The notes under the pieces were generated by a model. It had not been told where the DNA came from. It was given only the letters and a program-made list of their open reading frames with translations, and searched no databases. Below are positions 55,805 through 64,000 of a stretch of 64,000 nucleotides of DNA, piece after piece; positions within the stretch are counted from its first letter, which is position 1, and the number at the start of each line of letters is the position of its first letter. The stretch is from Aquimarina sp. Aq107. GTDB lineage: Bacteria > Bacteroidota > Bacteroidia > Flavobacteriales > Flavobacteriaceae. Location of the stretch: NCBI RefSeq assembly GCF_943733665.1, contig NZ_OX030782.1, forward strand, positions 2,652,501 to 2,716,500. Reading direction: 5' to 3'. A program made the translations under genes and the position numbers.

Positions 55805-57088
55805 ATGAAAAACAACATACTAATCGTCATACTTCTGTTATGTTCCGGTATACACGCGCAAAAAATAGATCCTGCTATAAATTCTATGTCAGAAGAAGTA
55901 GAAAATAAGGTGATAGAATGGCGAAGAGATTTTCATCAAAATCCTGAATTATCTAATAGAGAATTTGAAACTGCAAAAAAAATCGCAAAACATCTAAAAA
56001 GCCTTGGTATTGAAGTAACAGAAAATGTAGCTAAAACTGGAGTTGTAGGAATTCTAAAAGGTGGTAAAGAAGGAAAAGTTGTAGCTTTAAGAGCAGATAT
56101 TGATGCGTTACCAGTAACAGAGAGAGTAGATATACCTTTTAAATCTACAGTTAAAACTACTTTTCTTGGTTCAGAAGTTGGAGTAAGTCATGCTTGTGGG
56201 CATGATACGCATACTGCAATACTTATGGGAGTCGCAGAAGTTTTAAGTAAAAATAAAGAAAAGATTAATGGTACTGTGAAATTTATTTTCCAACCAGCAG
56301 AAGAAGGTCCTCCACCAGGAGAAGAAGGTGGTGCAAAATTGATGATCAAAGAAGGGGTTCTTAAAAACCCGGATGTAGATGCGATCTTTGGACTTCATAT
56401 AAATTCAGGAACACCAGTAGGAATGATACGATACAAACCAGGTGGAACCATGGCCGCTGTAGAGCGTTTTGTAATCGATGTAAAAGGAAAACAAACTCAC
56501 GGATCTGCTCCTTGGACAGGAGTTGATCCTATTTTAATTTCTGCAAAAATTATTGATGGCCTACAAACTATTATTAGTAGAGAATCTCCTTTAGTAGATG
56601 AAGCAGCAGTAATAACAGTAGGAAAAATAACAAGTGGTGTGCGGTTTAATATCATACCAGAAAGTGCAGAAATGATTGGTACAGTAAGAACACTTGACCC
56701 TGGAATGCGTCAAATGATTATACGTCGTATGAATGAAATGGTTCCTGCAATCGCCAAAGCTTATGGTGGAGAAGCAACCATAACTTTTCAGAACAATACT
56801 TCTATCACTTATAATGATCCAACTCTTGTAGCAAAAATGTTGCCTACCATAGAAGGAATTGCTGGAAAAGAAAATGTAATTTTATCAAAAGCTACTACAG
56901 GAGGAGAAGACTTTTCGTATTTTCAAGAAGTGGTACCTGGTTTTTACTTCTTCTTAGGAGGAAAATCACCAGATGAAAAAAAAGCGGCTTCGCACCATAC
57001 ACCTGATTTTTATATTGATGAAAGTGGTTTATTATTAGGTGTAAAAGTGATGTCACAATTAACATTAGACTATTTAAATGCTCAATAA
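55805..57088 (+). CDS. exported M20D amidohydrolase/peptidase
   Basis: 427 residues. Signal peptide (MKNNILIVILLLCSGIHAQ), then an M20-family dinuclear-zinc enzyme with WRRDFHQNPELSNREFETA, LRADIDALPVTE, HACGHDTHTAILMGVA (metal ligands), FQPAEEGPPPGEEGG (general base Glu) and dimerisation domain with KQTHGSAPWTGVDPI. The M20D group includes N-acyl-amino-acid and IAA-amino-acid hydrolases. Probably cleaves amide-linked amino acids in the periplasm. It follows the DsrE-like gene by 13 nt and precedes the FMN enzyme by 13 nt. Confidence 0.92.
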   Translation: MKNNILIVILLLCSGIHAQKIDPAINSMSEEVENKVIEWRRDFHQNPELSNREFETAKKIAKHLKSLGIEVTENVAKTGVVGILKGGKEGKVVALRADIDALPVTERVDIPFKSTVKTTFLGSEVGVSHACGHDTHTAILMGVAEVLSKNKEKINGTVKFIFQPAEEGPPPGEEGGAKLMIKEGVLKNPDVDAIFGLHINSGTPVGMIRYKPGGTMAAVERFVIDVKGKQTHGSAPWTGVDPILISAKIIDGLQTIISRESPLVDEAAVITVGKITSGVRFNIIPESAEMIGTVRTLDPGMRQMIIRRMNEMVPAIAKAYGGEATITFQNNTSITYNDPTLVAKMLPTIEGIAGKENVILSKATTGGEDFSYFQEVVPGFYFFLGGKSPDEKKAASHHTPDFYIDESGLLLGVKVMSQLTLDYLNAQ

Positions 57089-57101
57089 TTTTAATTAATA
57101 A

Positions 57102-58676
57102 ATGGATACTGTATTAGATTTTATTAGTTCGATATCCTGGTGGATGTGGATTTTAATCGCTCTTATATTTATTGCGATTAGAGATATATTCTTTAACAAA
57201 AAACATACGGTTAGTCATAATTTTCCTATCGTTGGACACCTTAGATACCTTCTAGAAAGTATAGGGCCAGAAATGAGACAATACTTTGTCGCTAACAATA
57301 GAGAAGAACTTCCTTTTAATAGAATTGAAAGAGGATGGGTATACGCTTCATCTAAAAATGAAAACAACTATGAAGGGTTTGGTACTGATCGAGATATTTA
57401 TCAACATCAACATATTTTCATAAAAAATTGTATGATTCCTTTTCAGATGAATACGGATCATCCTAATAAGATTGATAAAACCTTTTTGCCTTGTGCAAAA
57501 GTAATGGGAGCATACAATCAACGTAAAAAACCTTACCGCCCAGCATCTGCAATCAATGTCTCTGCGATGAGTTATGGTTCATTATCTGCTCGTGCCATTG
57601 ACTCTCTTAATAATGGAGTAAAAAAGGCAGGTGCTTATCATAATACAGGAGAAGGTGGATTGTCTCCATATCATAGTAATGGTGGTGATGTTGTTTTTCA
57701 TTTTGGTACAGGATATTTTGGTGTTCGTACAGAGGATGGAAACTTTTCTATGGAGAAAATGAAAGCTTTAGTCGAAAAGAATCCATTTATCAAAGCTATC
57801 GAAATTAAACTTTCTCAAGGAGCTAAACCTGGTAAGGGTGGTGTACTACCAGGTGCAAAGATCACATCAGAAATTGCAAAAATCAGAGGTGTAGAAATTG
57901 GTAAAGATGTCTTATCTCCTTCAACTCATAAAGCTTTTAAAGATGTTCCAGAATTATTGCAATTGATTGAAGATATAGCTTCAGAAACTGGATTGCCTGT
58001 TGGGATCAAAGCTGCAATTGGTAAAACTGAACAATGGGAACTACTTGCAGAGTTAATGGTAAAATCTAATAGAGGCCCTGATTTTATTACGATTGATGGT
58101 GGCGAAGGAGGAACAGGTGCTGCTCCCCCAAGTTTTGCTGATCATGTATCACTACCCTGGATTTATGGTTTTAGTGCGATTTATAAAATATTTCAAAAAC
58201 ACAATCTAACAGATAGAGTTGTTTTTATCGGTAGTGGTAAATTAGGTTTTCCTGCAAAAGCTGCTATGGCATTTGCAATGGGAGCAGATTGTATTAATGT
58301 AGCGAGAGAAGCAATGATGAGTATTGGTTGTATACAAGCTCAAATTTGTCATACTAATAAATGTCCTGCTGGAATTGCTACACAGAGTAAATGGTTACAA
58401 AAGGGTATAAACGTACCTCTTAAATCTGATCGACTGGCACAATATTTTAAATCGTTTCGGAAAGAACTAATAGAAATCACCCACGCGGCTGGATATGAAC
58501 ATCCTTCTCAATTTACAATGAAAGACATTGATATAAATGTTGATGATGGTGAACTTACAAAAACCTTAGAAGAATCTTTTAAATACAGTAAAACCCCTGT
58601 AGAATTTACCTGTACTCAAGATTTAAAAGATTGCTCTCATCTTGGAGGAAATTATCACAAAATAAATAACAAATAG
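57102..58676 (+). CDS. FMN-binding glutamate synthase-like protein, membrane-anchored
   Basis: 524 residues. One N-terminal transmembrane helix (about 8-27) is followed by the FMN/Fe-S domain of the glutamate synthase large subunit: SAINVSAMSYGSLSARAIDS, NTGEGGLSPYH, KLSQGAKPGKGGVLPGAKIT, FITIDGGEGGTGAAPPSF and CIQAQICHTNKCPAGIATQ (three Cys, 3Fe-4S cluster site). The amidotransferase and GXGXG domains of GltB are absent, as in the short GltB-like group. The substrate is unknown; oxidation or reduction of an amino acid or methylamine-related compound is possible. It is in line with the M20 gene (13 nt) and the following small membrane protein (13 nt). Confidence 0.9.
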   Translation: MDTVLDFISSISWWMWILIALIFIAIRDIFFNKKHTVSHNFPIVGHLRYLLESIGPEMRQYFVANNREELPFNRIERGWVYASSKNENNYEGFGTDRDIYQHQHIFIKNCMIPFQMNTDHPNKIDKTFLPCAKVMGAYNQRKKPYRPASAINVSAMSYGSLSARAIDSLNNGVKKAGAYHNTGEGGLSPYHSNGGDVVFHFGTGYFGVRTEDGNFSMEKMKALVEKNPFIKAIEIKLSQGAKPGKGGVLPGAKITSEIAKIRGVEIGKDVLSPSTHKAFKDVPELLQLIEDIASETGLPVGIKAAIGKTEQWELLAELMVKSNRGPDFITIDGGEGGTGAAPPSFADHVSLPWIYGFSAIYKIFQKHNLTDRVVFIGSGKLGFPAKAAMAFAMGADCINVAREAMMSIGCIQAQICHTNKCPAGIATQSKWLQKGINVPLKSDRLAQYFKSFRKELIEITHAAGYEHPSQFTMKDIDINVDDGELTKTLEESFKYSKTPVEFTCTQDLKDCSHLGGNYHKINNK

Positions 58677-58689
58677 TAAAATAATATAC

Positions 58690-59208
58690 ATGAACATAGA
58701 AATCATCCCATTACTAATCTCATTAATACCTTCTCTCTTTATTACGATATTGGCACTCTTTTATTTTAAAACACATACGGATAATGAAGAAAAACGAAGA
58801 CGATTTTTATTACATCAAGAAAATCAAAAACAAGCACTTCCGCTAAGATTACAAGCTTATGAACGAATGGCTTTATTTTTAGAAAGAATTTCTCCTGGTA
58901 AACTATTATTAAGAACAGCTCCTATCGATGATGATAAAAAAAGTTATGAATCGTTACTAGTAAATACAATTGAGCAAGAATTTGATCATAATCTTACCCA
59001 GCAGATCTACATATCTGATGAATGTTGGAATATCGTAAAAGCAGCTAAAAATGGAACCATTGCGTTAATTAGAAAGACGGTAATGAAAGAAGAAGTAGAT
59101 TCTGCTAATAAAATGAGAGAATTTATACTAACAGAAATCGTAGAAAAAGGTTCGCCTAGTGACACTGCTTTATCAGCTATTAAAACGGAAGTTGAAGACC
59201 TATTTTAA
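58690..59208 (+). CDS. single-pass membrane protein, unknown function
   Basis: 172 residues. One N-terminal transmembrane helix (about 6-28, IPLLISLIPSLFITILALFYF) with a cytosolic, helical domain (about 35-172: KRRRFLLHQENQKQALPLRL, YERMALFLERISPGKLLLRT, DECWNIVKAAKNGTIALIRK). No catalytic motif. I recall similar proteins as conserved in Bacteroidota, often annotated only as hypothetical. It lies 13 nt after the FMN enzyme gene and may assist it at the membrane. Confidence 0.72.
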   Translation: MNIEIIPLLISLIPSLFITILALFYFKTHTDNEEKRRRFLLHQENQKQALPLRLQAYERMALFLERISPGKLLLRTAPIDDDKKSYESLLVNTIEQEFDHNLTQQIYISDECWNIVKAAKNGTIALIRKTVMKEEVDSANKMREFILTEIVEKGSPSDTALSAIKTEVEDLF

Positions 59209-59273
59209 TATTTGACATATAACTTTCGATTGACCTGAAACAAATAAGATTTTATATATAAAACATTAAAATT

Positions 59274-59630
59274 ATGTTGACTGATATTAACCCTAAGCTA
59301 CCAATGCGAAATAAAAAGGTTACTAAGGATTTCTATATTGATAAATTGGGGTTTAAAGAATTTGGAAGTACTAATTTTAATGAATATTTAATGATCGAAA
59401 AAGATCAAATTCAAATTCATTTTTTTGAGTTTAAAAAAGTCGATCCTAAAAAAAATTATGGTCAAGTTTATATTAGAACTAATAACATAGAACAACTATA
59501 TCAGACTTTATTAAGTAATAATGTAAGTATCCATCCAAATGGAAAATTAGAACCTAAACCTTGGGGTCAGAAAGAGTTTTCTTTACTTGATCCAGATAGT
59601 AACCTTCTTACATTCGGTCAAGCTATTTAA
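59274..59630 (+). CDS. VOC-family (glyoxalase/bleomycin-resistance-like) protein
   Basis: 118 residues: two beta-alpha-beta-beta-beta units (KLPMRNKKVTKDFYIDKLGF, NEYLMIEKDQIQIHFFEF; then GQVYIRTNNIEQLYQTLLSN, WGQKEFSLLDPDSNLLTFGQ). The last part is the usual D-P-(D/N)-G-N-x-(L/I) signature, and the length resembles Ble-type binding proteins. It may sequester a drug or catalyse a metal-dependent reaction; the sequence alone does not decide. 65 nt after the preceding gene. Confidence 0.85.
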   Translation: MLTDINPKLPMRNKKVTKDFYIDKLGFKEFGSTNFNEYLMIEKDQIQIHFFEFKKVDPKKNYGQVYIRTNNIEQLYQTLLSNNVSIHPNGKLEPKPWGQKEFSLLDPDSNLLTFGQAI

Positions 59631-59709
59631 AAAAAACGAGTAAATAATTGTATATTATTCTCTCTTCTCTTGTTATAACTATATTTTATATTATTGAAGT
59701 TATTTATAA

Positions 59710-60453
59710 ATGGATTTGAAATTATATACACCAAAAGTTGTCATTCTTTTTATTGGGATATTCATGTTTTCGCTTTCTAATTCAATGGTAAGCATAACGG
59801 GACCATCTACCATTGAATCCAGGATCATACCAATTTCAATTAATCAGAAAGGAGAAATACTGTGTAAAACACGTTTTTCAAAAAATGAAATGGGAGCTTA
59901 TAGTCCGATGGAAATTCAATACGGATTTTGTATTATCACAAAGGATACAATTAAAGAATTTATAACTAAAACCCTCCACCCTATTCCCGAATCACCATAT
60001 TTTAAACAAAAGAATTATTGGGACACCTTATTTAAATCAAAAACCAACCAACAACAACTGGATGAAATAAATAAAATAGTATTAAAAAATAAATATAGCT
60101 TTTCATTAACAGATCTAAACACCTTTAAAATCAATAAAGTATTTTCTATCTATGAACTTGAAAAGAGTAAAAATACTTCGTTAAAAAACAACAAACAGAA
60201 AGCATTGTTAGGTGCAAAGAGTAAAGAATATTTTAATGATCAGAAAATACAGGTATTGTATGATTTTGGCAACATAATAATTCTTGATAATGATAATAAC
60301 ATTGATCAAAACGAATTAGAGTTGGGAGCTAATTTTGACTATCATAACTCTTCGAACATTACTACAGATAATAATGGTAACAAAATAAGTTTAGGGTTTG
60401 ATATTAGTCAAGTAACGGGTATATTAGTCATTAATAATGTAAATCCAGAATGA
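59710..60453 (+). CDS. secreted or anchored protein of unknown function
   Basis: 247 residues, no family recognised. A hydrophobic N terminus (about 10-27, VVILFIGIFMFSLSNSMVS) looks like a signal anchor or signal peptide. The rest is mixed, with strands (RIIPISINQKGEILCKTRFS, QIQYGFCIITKDTI-like) and an Asn/Asp-rich C terminus (DNDNNIDQNELELG) that recalls a calcium-binding loop. It overlaps the next gene by four bases (ATGA), so the two products are translationally coupled and may act together. Confidence 0.6.
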   Translation: MDLKLYTPKVVILFIGIFMFSLSNSMVSITGPSTIESRIIPISINQKGEILCKTRFSKNEMGAYSPMEIQYGFCIITKDTIKEFITKTLHPIPESPYFKQKNYWDTLFKSKTNQQQLDEINKIVLKNKYSFSLTDLNTFKINKVFSIYELEKSKNTSLKNNKQKALLGAKSKEYFNDQKIQVLYDFGNIIILDNDNNIDQNELELGANFDYHNSSNITTDNNGNKISLGFDISQVTGILVINNVNPE

Positions 60454-61223
60454 AAGTAACTCTTTTAGGAATATTGATTATTATACATCTTGGATGCAAA
60501 GGGCAAAACAAGGAACAAGTTTTACATAAAGAGACTCATAAAACAACTAAAGTTTCTCATCAACTAAAAACACAATACATACAAACATTAAAGGAACTGA
60601 AATTAGTAAGTGATTCGTCCAAAAGTTATGAATCTATAAAAAATAGCATAAAGGCTAAAAAACTAGATTATCAGGGTTCACCAACTGATTCCATATCTAA
60701 TTTATTTACAATTTCTTTAGTAAACCGAATAATTCCATTTTGGGAAGGCACACCGTGGTCTTTTGAAGGACATACATCAGTTCCAAAGAAAGGAAAAATT
60801 GCTTGCGGGTATTTTGTTTCTACAACCCTAAAACATATCGGCGTAAATATAAATAGGTATAAACTAGCTCAACAAAGCCCAATTAATGAGGCACAAAGCT
60901 TAGGACTCGAATCTAAAGTCTTTAAAGTCTCTGAAAATTCTATTGATCAAAATATCTCTAAAATTAACTTGACTCTAACAGAAGGAATTCATTTTATTGG
61001 ATTCGATACTAGCCATGTTGGATATATTCTAAAAACAAAAGACCAGTTATATCTAATTCATTCAAATTATATTGATTCTAAAGGAGTAGAAATAGAAAAA
61101 ATTGAAGATTCAGATGTTTTTGCTTCTTATTCCGTTTATTATATTTCTAAACTTAGTACAAATAAGCATCTTTTAAAAAATTGGATACATGGCACTGAAA
61201 TTAAGGTAATCAGTTCTAATTAA
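60450..61223 (+). CDS. lipoprotein with cysteine-hydrolase-like domain
   Basis: 257 residues. Lipobox IIHLGC (Cys16). The C-terminal domain (about 85-240) has WEGTPWSFEGHTSVPKKGKI, ACGYFVSTTLKHIG (Cys119 at the head of a helix), then DTSHVGYILK (His189) and LYLIHSNYIDSKG. That order, Cys on a helix then two His on strands, is the NlpC/P60-CHAP pattern, so a peptidoglycan or amide hydrolase is likely. The exact family is uncertain. It is coupled to the gene at 59710 by an ATGA overlap; no immunity or T6SS link here. Confidence 0.65.
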   Translation: MKVTLLGILIIIHLGCKGQNKEQVLHKETHKTTKVSHQLKTQYIQTLKELKLVSDSSKSYESIKNSIKAKKLDYQGSPTDSISNLFTISLVNRIIPFWEGTPWSFEGHTSVPKKGKIACGYFVSTTLKHIGVNINRYKLAQQSPINEAQSLGLESKVFKVSENSIDQNISKINLTLTEGIHFIGFDTSHVGYILKTKDQLYLIHSNYIDSKGVEIEKIEDSDVFASYSVYYISKLSTNKHLLKNWIHGTEIKVISSN

Positions 61224-61602
61224 AAACCAGTAAAGATGACAGCTAGAAAAATAAAATCGAAAAAAGCACTCTTAACTTAATCTCCGTATAAAAAGATGAT
61301 CTTTTTTCAATCTTGGTACATCTGTATATACTAAAAGACATTTTTTCTTGTTATCAGACATATGTTTTACTCCGTAAAACAATAGTACATACTCCTGTGT
61401 TTGATGAATTTGTTAGAAGAACCCAGACAATCTTCTAATCAAGCTATCCAAAACCAGAATATTTAGTCGGAAGCTGTTCATCATTCTTCCTCCTTTTACA
61501 CACGAGTATTTATATAATATCAGGAAGACTATGTTTTCTTGATAAGCAAGTCATTTGTATAAGTGAATCAAACCATTATCAACAAATTCAATATCTAGTC
61601 AA
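61224..61602. other. 379-nt spacer before the second metzincin gene
   Basis: No gene seen. It contains a weak hairpin AAAAAG/CTTTTT (about 61290-61307) that could end the previous transcript, and TGTTTTAC-TCC-GTAAAACA (61363-61381). No TAnnTTTG promoter recognised. Confidence 0.4.
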
Positions 61603-64000
61603 ATGAAAAAAATTGCACTCTTAAAAACAAAAACCCAACATTATTCTAAACAAAAGCGATACAATATTTTAAGAATACTTAGTTTATTTCTGCTTGGTGT
61701 CTTTTATCAAAATACTGCGTTCTCTCAAGAAAACAGATCATACGATTTGGGAGATGAAAAGATTTTTACCCAAACCTTTTGGAATAAAAAATCTGACATA
61801 ATTACTTTAGATGTTTCAAAAGATATATCCTATAAAGGAAAAATTACCAAAAAAGAAGGAAATACAGACACATACTCTATTATTGGAAGTGTAAATAATG
61901 ATAATACTTCTACATTTCATATTACAAAACAAAATAATATCATTTCTGGCCATATTGTATTATACAAAGAAAAAATAGCATATCGATATTACTCAGATGA
62001 TGTGAATACAGTTCTCGTTCAAAAAATAGATATTCATAAAGTTCTTTGTATAGATTATGAAAAAGTAACTTCAGAAGAAACTAATACTAATAAAGCATCT
62101 TCTAGAGCACCTTTATTATCTAGTCTTCCTGGATCTGCATATACCGTATATTTAGATTTTGATGGAGAAGTAGTTAGTGATACTTGGTGGGTTAATGGAG
62201 GAACGATTAATGCACAACCAACTGGATATAGCGATGCTAAAATCACAGAAATATGGAGAATTATGGCCGAAGATTTCAGGCCTTTTGATATTAATATTAC
62301 TACAGATAGAGCTGCTTTCGAAAATACTCCGATCAATCAAAGGATGATGTGTATTTTCACTCCTACTACAGATGCAGCTCCAGGATCTGGAGGTGTTGCA
62401 TATCTCAATTCTTTCTCTAACACCAATATAGACAACCCGTGTTGGGTATATAATAGCGGAACCAGATCAGCAGGAGAAACAGGATCTCATGAAGTTGGTC
62501 ATACCCTAGGTTTATCACATGATGGCGTACCTGGAAATCAATATTATGCTGGTCATGCAGATTGGAGTCCAATTATGGGATGGAGCGCTAGTAAACCTAT
62601 TGGACAATGGAGTAAAGGAGAATATGATAATGCTATTACACAAGAAGATGACATGGCAATCATATCAGGAAATAGAAATGGTTTTGGGTATAAAGCAGAT
62701 GATCATTCTGATGACATAGCACAAGCTACACCTATACAAGCAAGTACGGATGGGACCGTTAATCCATCATTACATCAGGCTTTAATTTCTACAAAAGAGG
62801 ATAAAGATTTATTTTCTTTTATTACTGCTGGTGGTGAAGTGAATTTTGATATTGATCCAGATCCATTTTACCCTAACCTAAATATCCAAGCAAGAATAAT
62901 TAGTGGTACAGGAGAAGAGCTTGCCATCTCTAATCCAACTAATAGTCTTAGTGCTAGTATTAATACCACTTTAGCTGGAGGAACATATTTTATAGAAATC
63001 GATGGTGTTGGAGAAGGAAATGTTTCTAATGGGTATTCGGATTATTCCTCTGTTGGTTTTTACGAAATCTCAGGGTCTTACACTCCTGGAAACAATAATC
63101 AACCTCCTATTGCTAATTTCGAAGCATCCATAGATTGTGATCAAGTACGTTTTTTAAATACGTCTATCAATACAATTACTTCGGTTTCCTGGGATTTTGG
63201 TGATGGAACTACTTCTACAGAATTGAATCCTACACATACCTATACAGCAAATGGTACATATACGGTATCACTAACAGCGACTAATACAATAGGAGAAGAT
63301 ACCAATACCAAAGAAGATTTAATCACGATTAATATTGCAAACTTACCAGAAAACATGAACCAATCCATATGTCCTGGAAATACCACCACGATAACGGCAT
63401 CGGGTAGTTCTGGTTACATCTGGTATGATGCTATAGATAGTAATACAGCTATTGCTACAGGTGCTGACTTAGATGTTTCTAACCTCACAGAAGATCAAAC
63501 ATTTTATGTAGCAGGAACTATTGAGCCTATTATATCTGCAGTAACAGGAATTCAAGACATATCATCTAATTCTGGAGACATTCATCAAGGAGGGTTCAAT
63601 CTAGTTTTTGATGTAAATCAACCAATTATCCTAAAAAAAGCAACAGTAGTAGCAGAAGGATCTGGAAATAGAACATTACAACTTATTGATGCAGCAGGAA
63701 CTGTATTAGAAACTAAAACGATAAATATTCCTGATGGAGAAAGTATCATTGATATCAATATGAATATTCCTGCTGGAATAGACTTGGAAATAGGTTTTCT
63801 TGAAGAGGCTAATCTTTTCAGGAGTAATGATAATATTAATTACCCGTATATAGTAGAAAACGTAATTAGTATTAAAAGAAGTTCAGCAACCACTGCGCCA
63901 GAAGGATTCTACTACTATCTATACAATTGGGAGATTTCTACTTTAGGTGGATGCCAAACTACAGAACGTGCAGTAGTCGAAATAAGTATCTCAGATGCAC
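61603..64000 (+). CDS. secreted metzincin protease, paralogue (cut by window end)
   Basis: 799 codons are visible and the frame runs off the right edge. Signal peptide (long n-region, about 1-42, ending TAFSQ), a propeptide-like region, metzincin domain with HEVGHTLGLSHDG (His296, Glu297, His300, His306) and SPIMGWSASKPIGQWS, PPC-like domain (DKDLFSFITAGG, GTYFIEIDGVG), PKD (WDFGDGTTSTELNPTHTY) and Ig-like modules. An extra C-terminal beta domain then follows (about 655-760) that the copy at 52751 lacks. It is closely similar to that copy through catalytic, PPC and PKD parts, pointing to a duplication. A T9SS tail is expected beyond the window. Confidence 0.9.
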   Translation, partial: MKKIALLKTKTQHYSKQKRYNILRILSLFLLGVFYQNTAFSQENRSYDLGDEKIFTQTFWNKKSDIITLDVSKDISYKGKITKKEGNTDTYSIIGSVNNDNTSTFHITKQNNIISGHIVLYKEKIAYRYYSDDVNTVLVQKIDIHKVLCIDYEKVTSEETNTNKASSRAPLLSSLPGSAYTVYLDFDGEVVSDTWWVNGGTINAQPTGYSDAKITEIWRIMAEDFRPFDINITTDRAAFENTPINQRMMCIFTPTTDAAPGSGGVAYLNSFSNTNIDNPCWVYNSGTRSAGETGSHEVGHTLGLSHDGVPGNQYYAGHADWSPIMGWSASKPIGQWSKGEYDNAITQEDDMAIISGNRNGFGYKADDHSDDIAQATPIQASTDGTVNPSLHQALISTKEDKDLFSFITAGGEVNFDIDPDPFYPNLNIQARIISGTGEELAISNPTNSLSASINTTLAGGTYFIEIDGVGEGNVSNGYSDYSSVGFYEISGSYTPGNNNQPPIANFEASIDCDQVRFLNTSINTITSVSWDFGDGTTSTELNPTHTYTANGTYTVSLTATNTIGEDTNTKEDLITINIANLPENMNQSICPGNTTTITASGSSGYIWYDAIDSNTAIATGADLDVSNLTEDQTFYVAGTIEPIISAVTGIQDISSNSGDIHQGGFNLVFDVNQPIILKKATVVAEGSGNRTLQLIDAAGTVLETKTINIPDGESIIDINMNIPAGIDLEIGFLEEANLFRSNDNINYPYIVENVISIKRSSATTAPEGFYYYLYNWEISTLGGCQTTERAVVEISISDA

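Overview
The window is about one third G+C. Its genes start without clear Shine-Dalgarno sequences, and many promoters read TTG-N19/20-TAnnTTTG, the Bacteroidota sigma factor signature. Together with type IX secretion (T9SS) sorting tails, a SusC-type TonB receptor with a CarboxypepD_reg-like domain, flavobacterial lipoproteins and a VgrG of the Bacteroidota type VI secretion (T6SS) kind, this points to a marine-type Flavobacteriaceae, possibly near Aquimarina. The genus is inference.

Layout. Positions 1-3330 hold the promoter-proximal part of an rRNA operon on the minus strand (16S, tRNA-Ile, tRNA-Ala, 5' end of 23S), driven by two tandem promoters. Positions 3560-13400 are housekeeping on the plus strand: thrS-infC-rpmI-rplT (infC apparently starts at AUA), an rRNA methyltransferase, an M48 protease, Rel, and a Fur-like regulator overlapping purA. 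Positions 13640-18010 form a metal-uptake group: a small Cys-motif membrane protein, a TonB-dependent receptor and a PepSY reductase-like protein, with a strongly folded element between the last two. Positions 18050-24320 carry envelope proteins, two AraC regulators around a SnoaL-like gene, a DUF983 protein, a vanadium-haloperoxidase-like lipoprotein and tRNA-Pro. cydAB follow on the minus strand.

Positions 26990-45400 are the most interesting part. Two TPR histidine kinase/LuxR response regulator pairs flank a minus-strand T6SS payload operon: vgrG, an unknown adaptor-like gene, two PAAR-like (DUF4280) proteins with different C-terminal domains (one a metzincin protease), and two peptidoglycan hydrolase effectors (a TIGR02594-type amidase/peptidase and a GH19-type muramidase). 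The two hydrolases share a novel-looking N-terminal and central module, and each is followed by a small lipoprotein that is the likely immunity protein. No T6SS sheath, baseplate or membrane genes are present, so this is a remote payload island. A 15-base motif lies at exactly the same distance from the -7 box of the vgrG promoter and of a leucine-rich-repeat lipoprotein gene, so the two are probably co-regulated.

Positions 45480-64000 carry a small peptide gene candidate, a large secreted alpha-amylase with three starch-binding modules and a T9SS tail, a UvrD-type helicase, two paralogous secreted metzincins (the second cut by the window end), an M20 hydrolase, an FMN glutamate-synthase-like enzyme and several small genes of unknown role.
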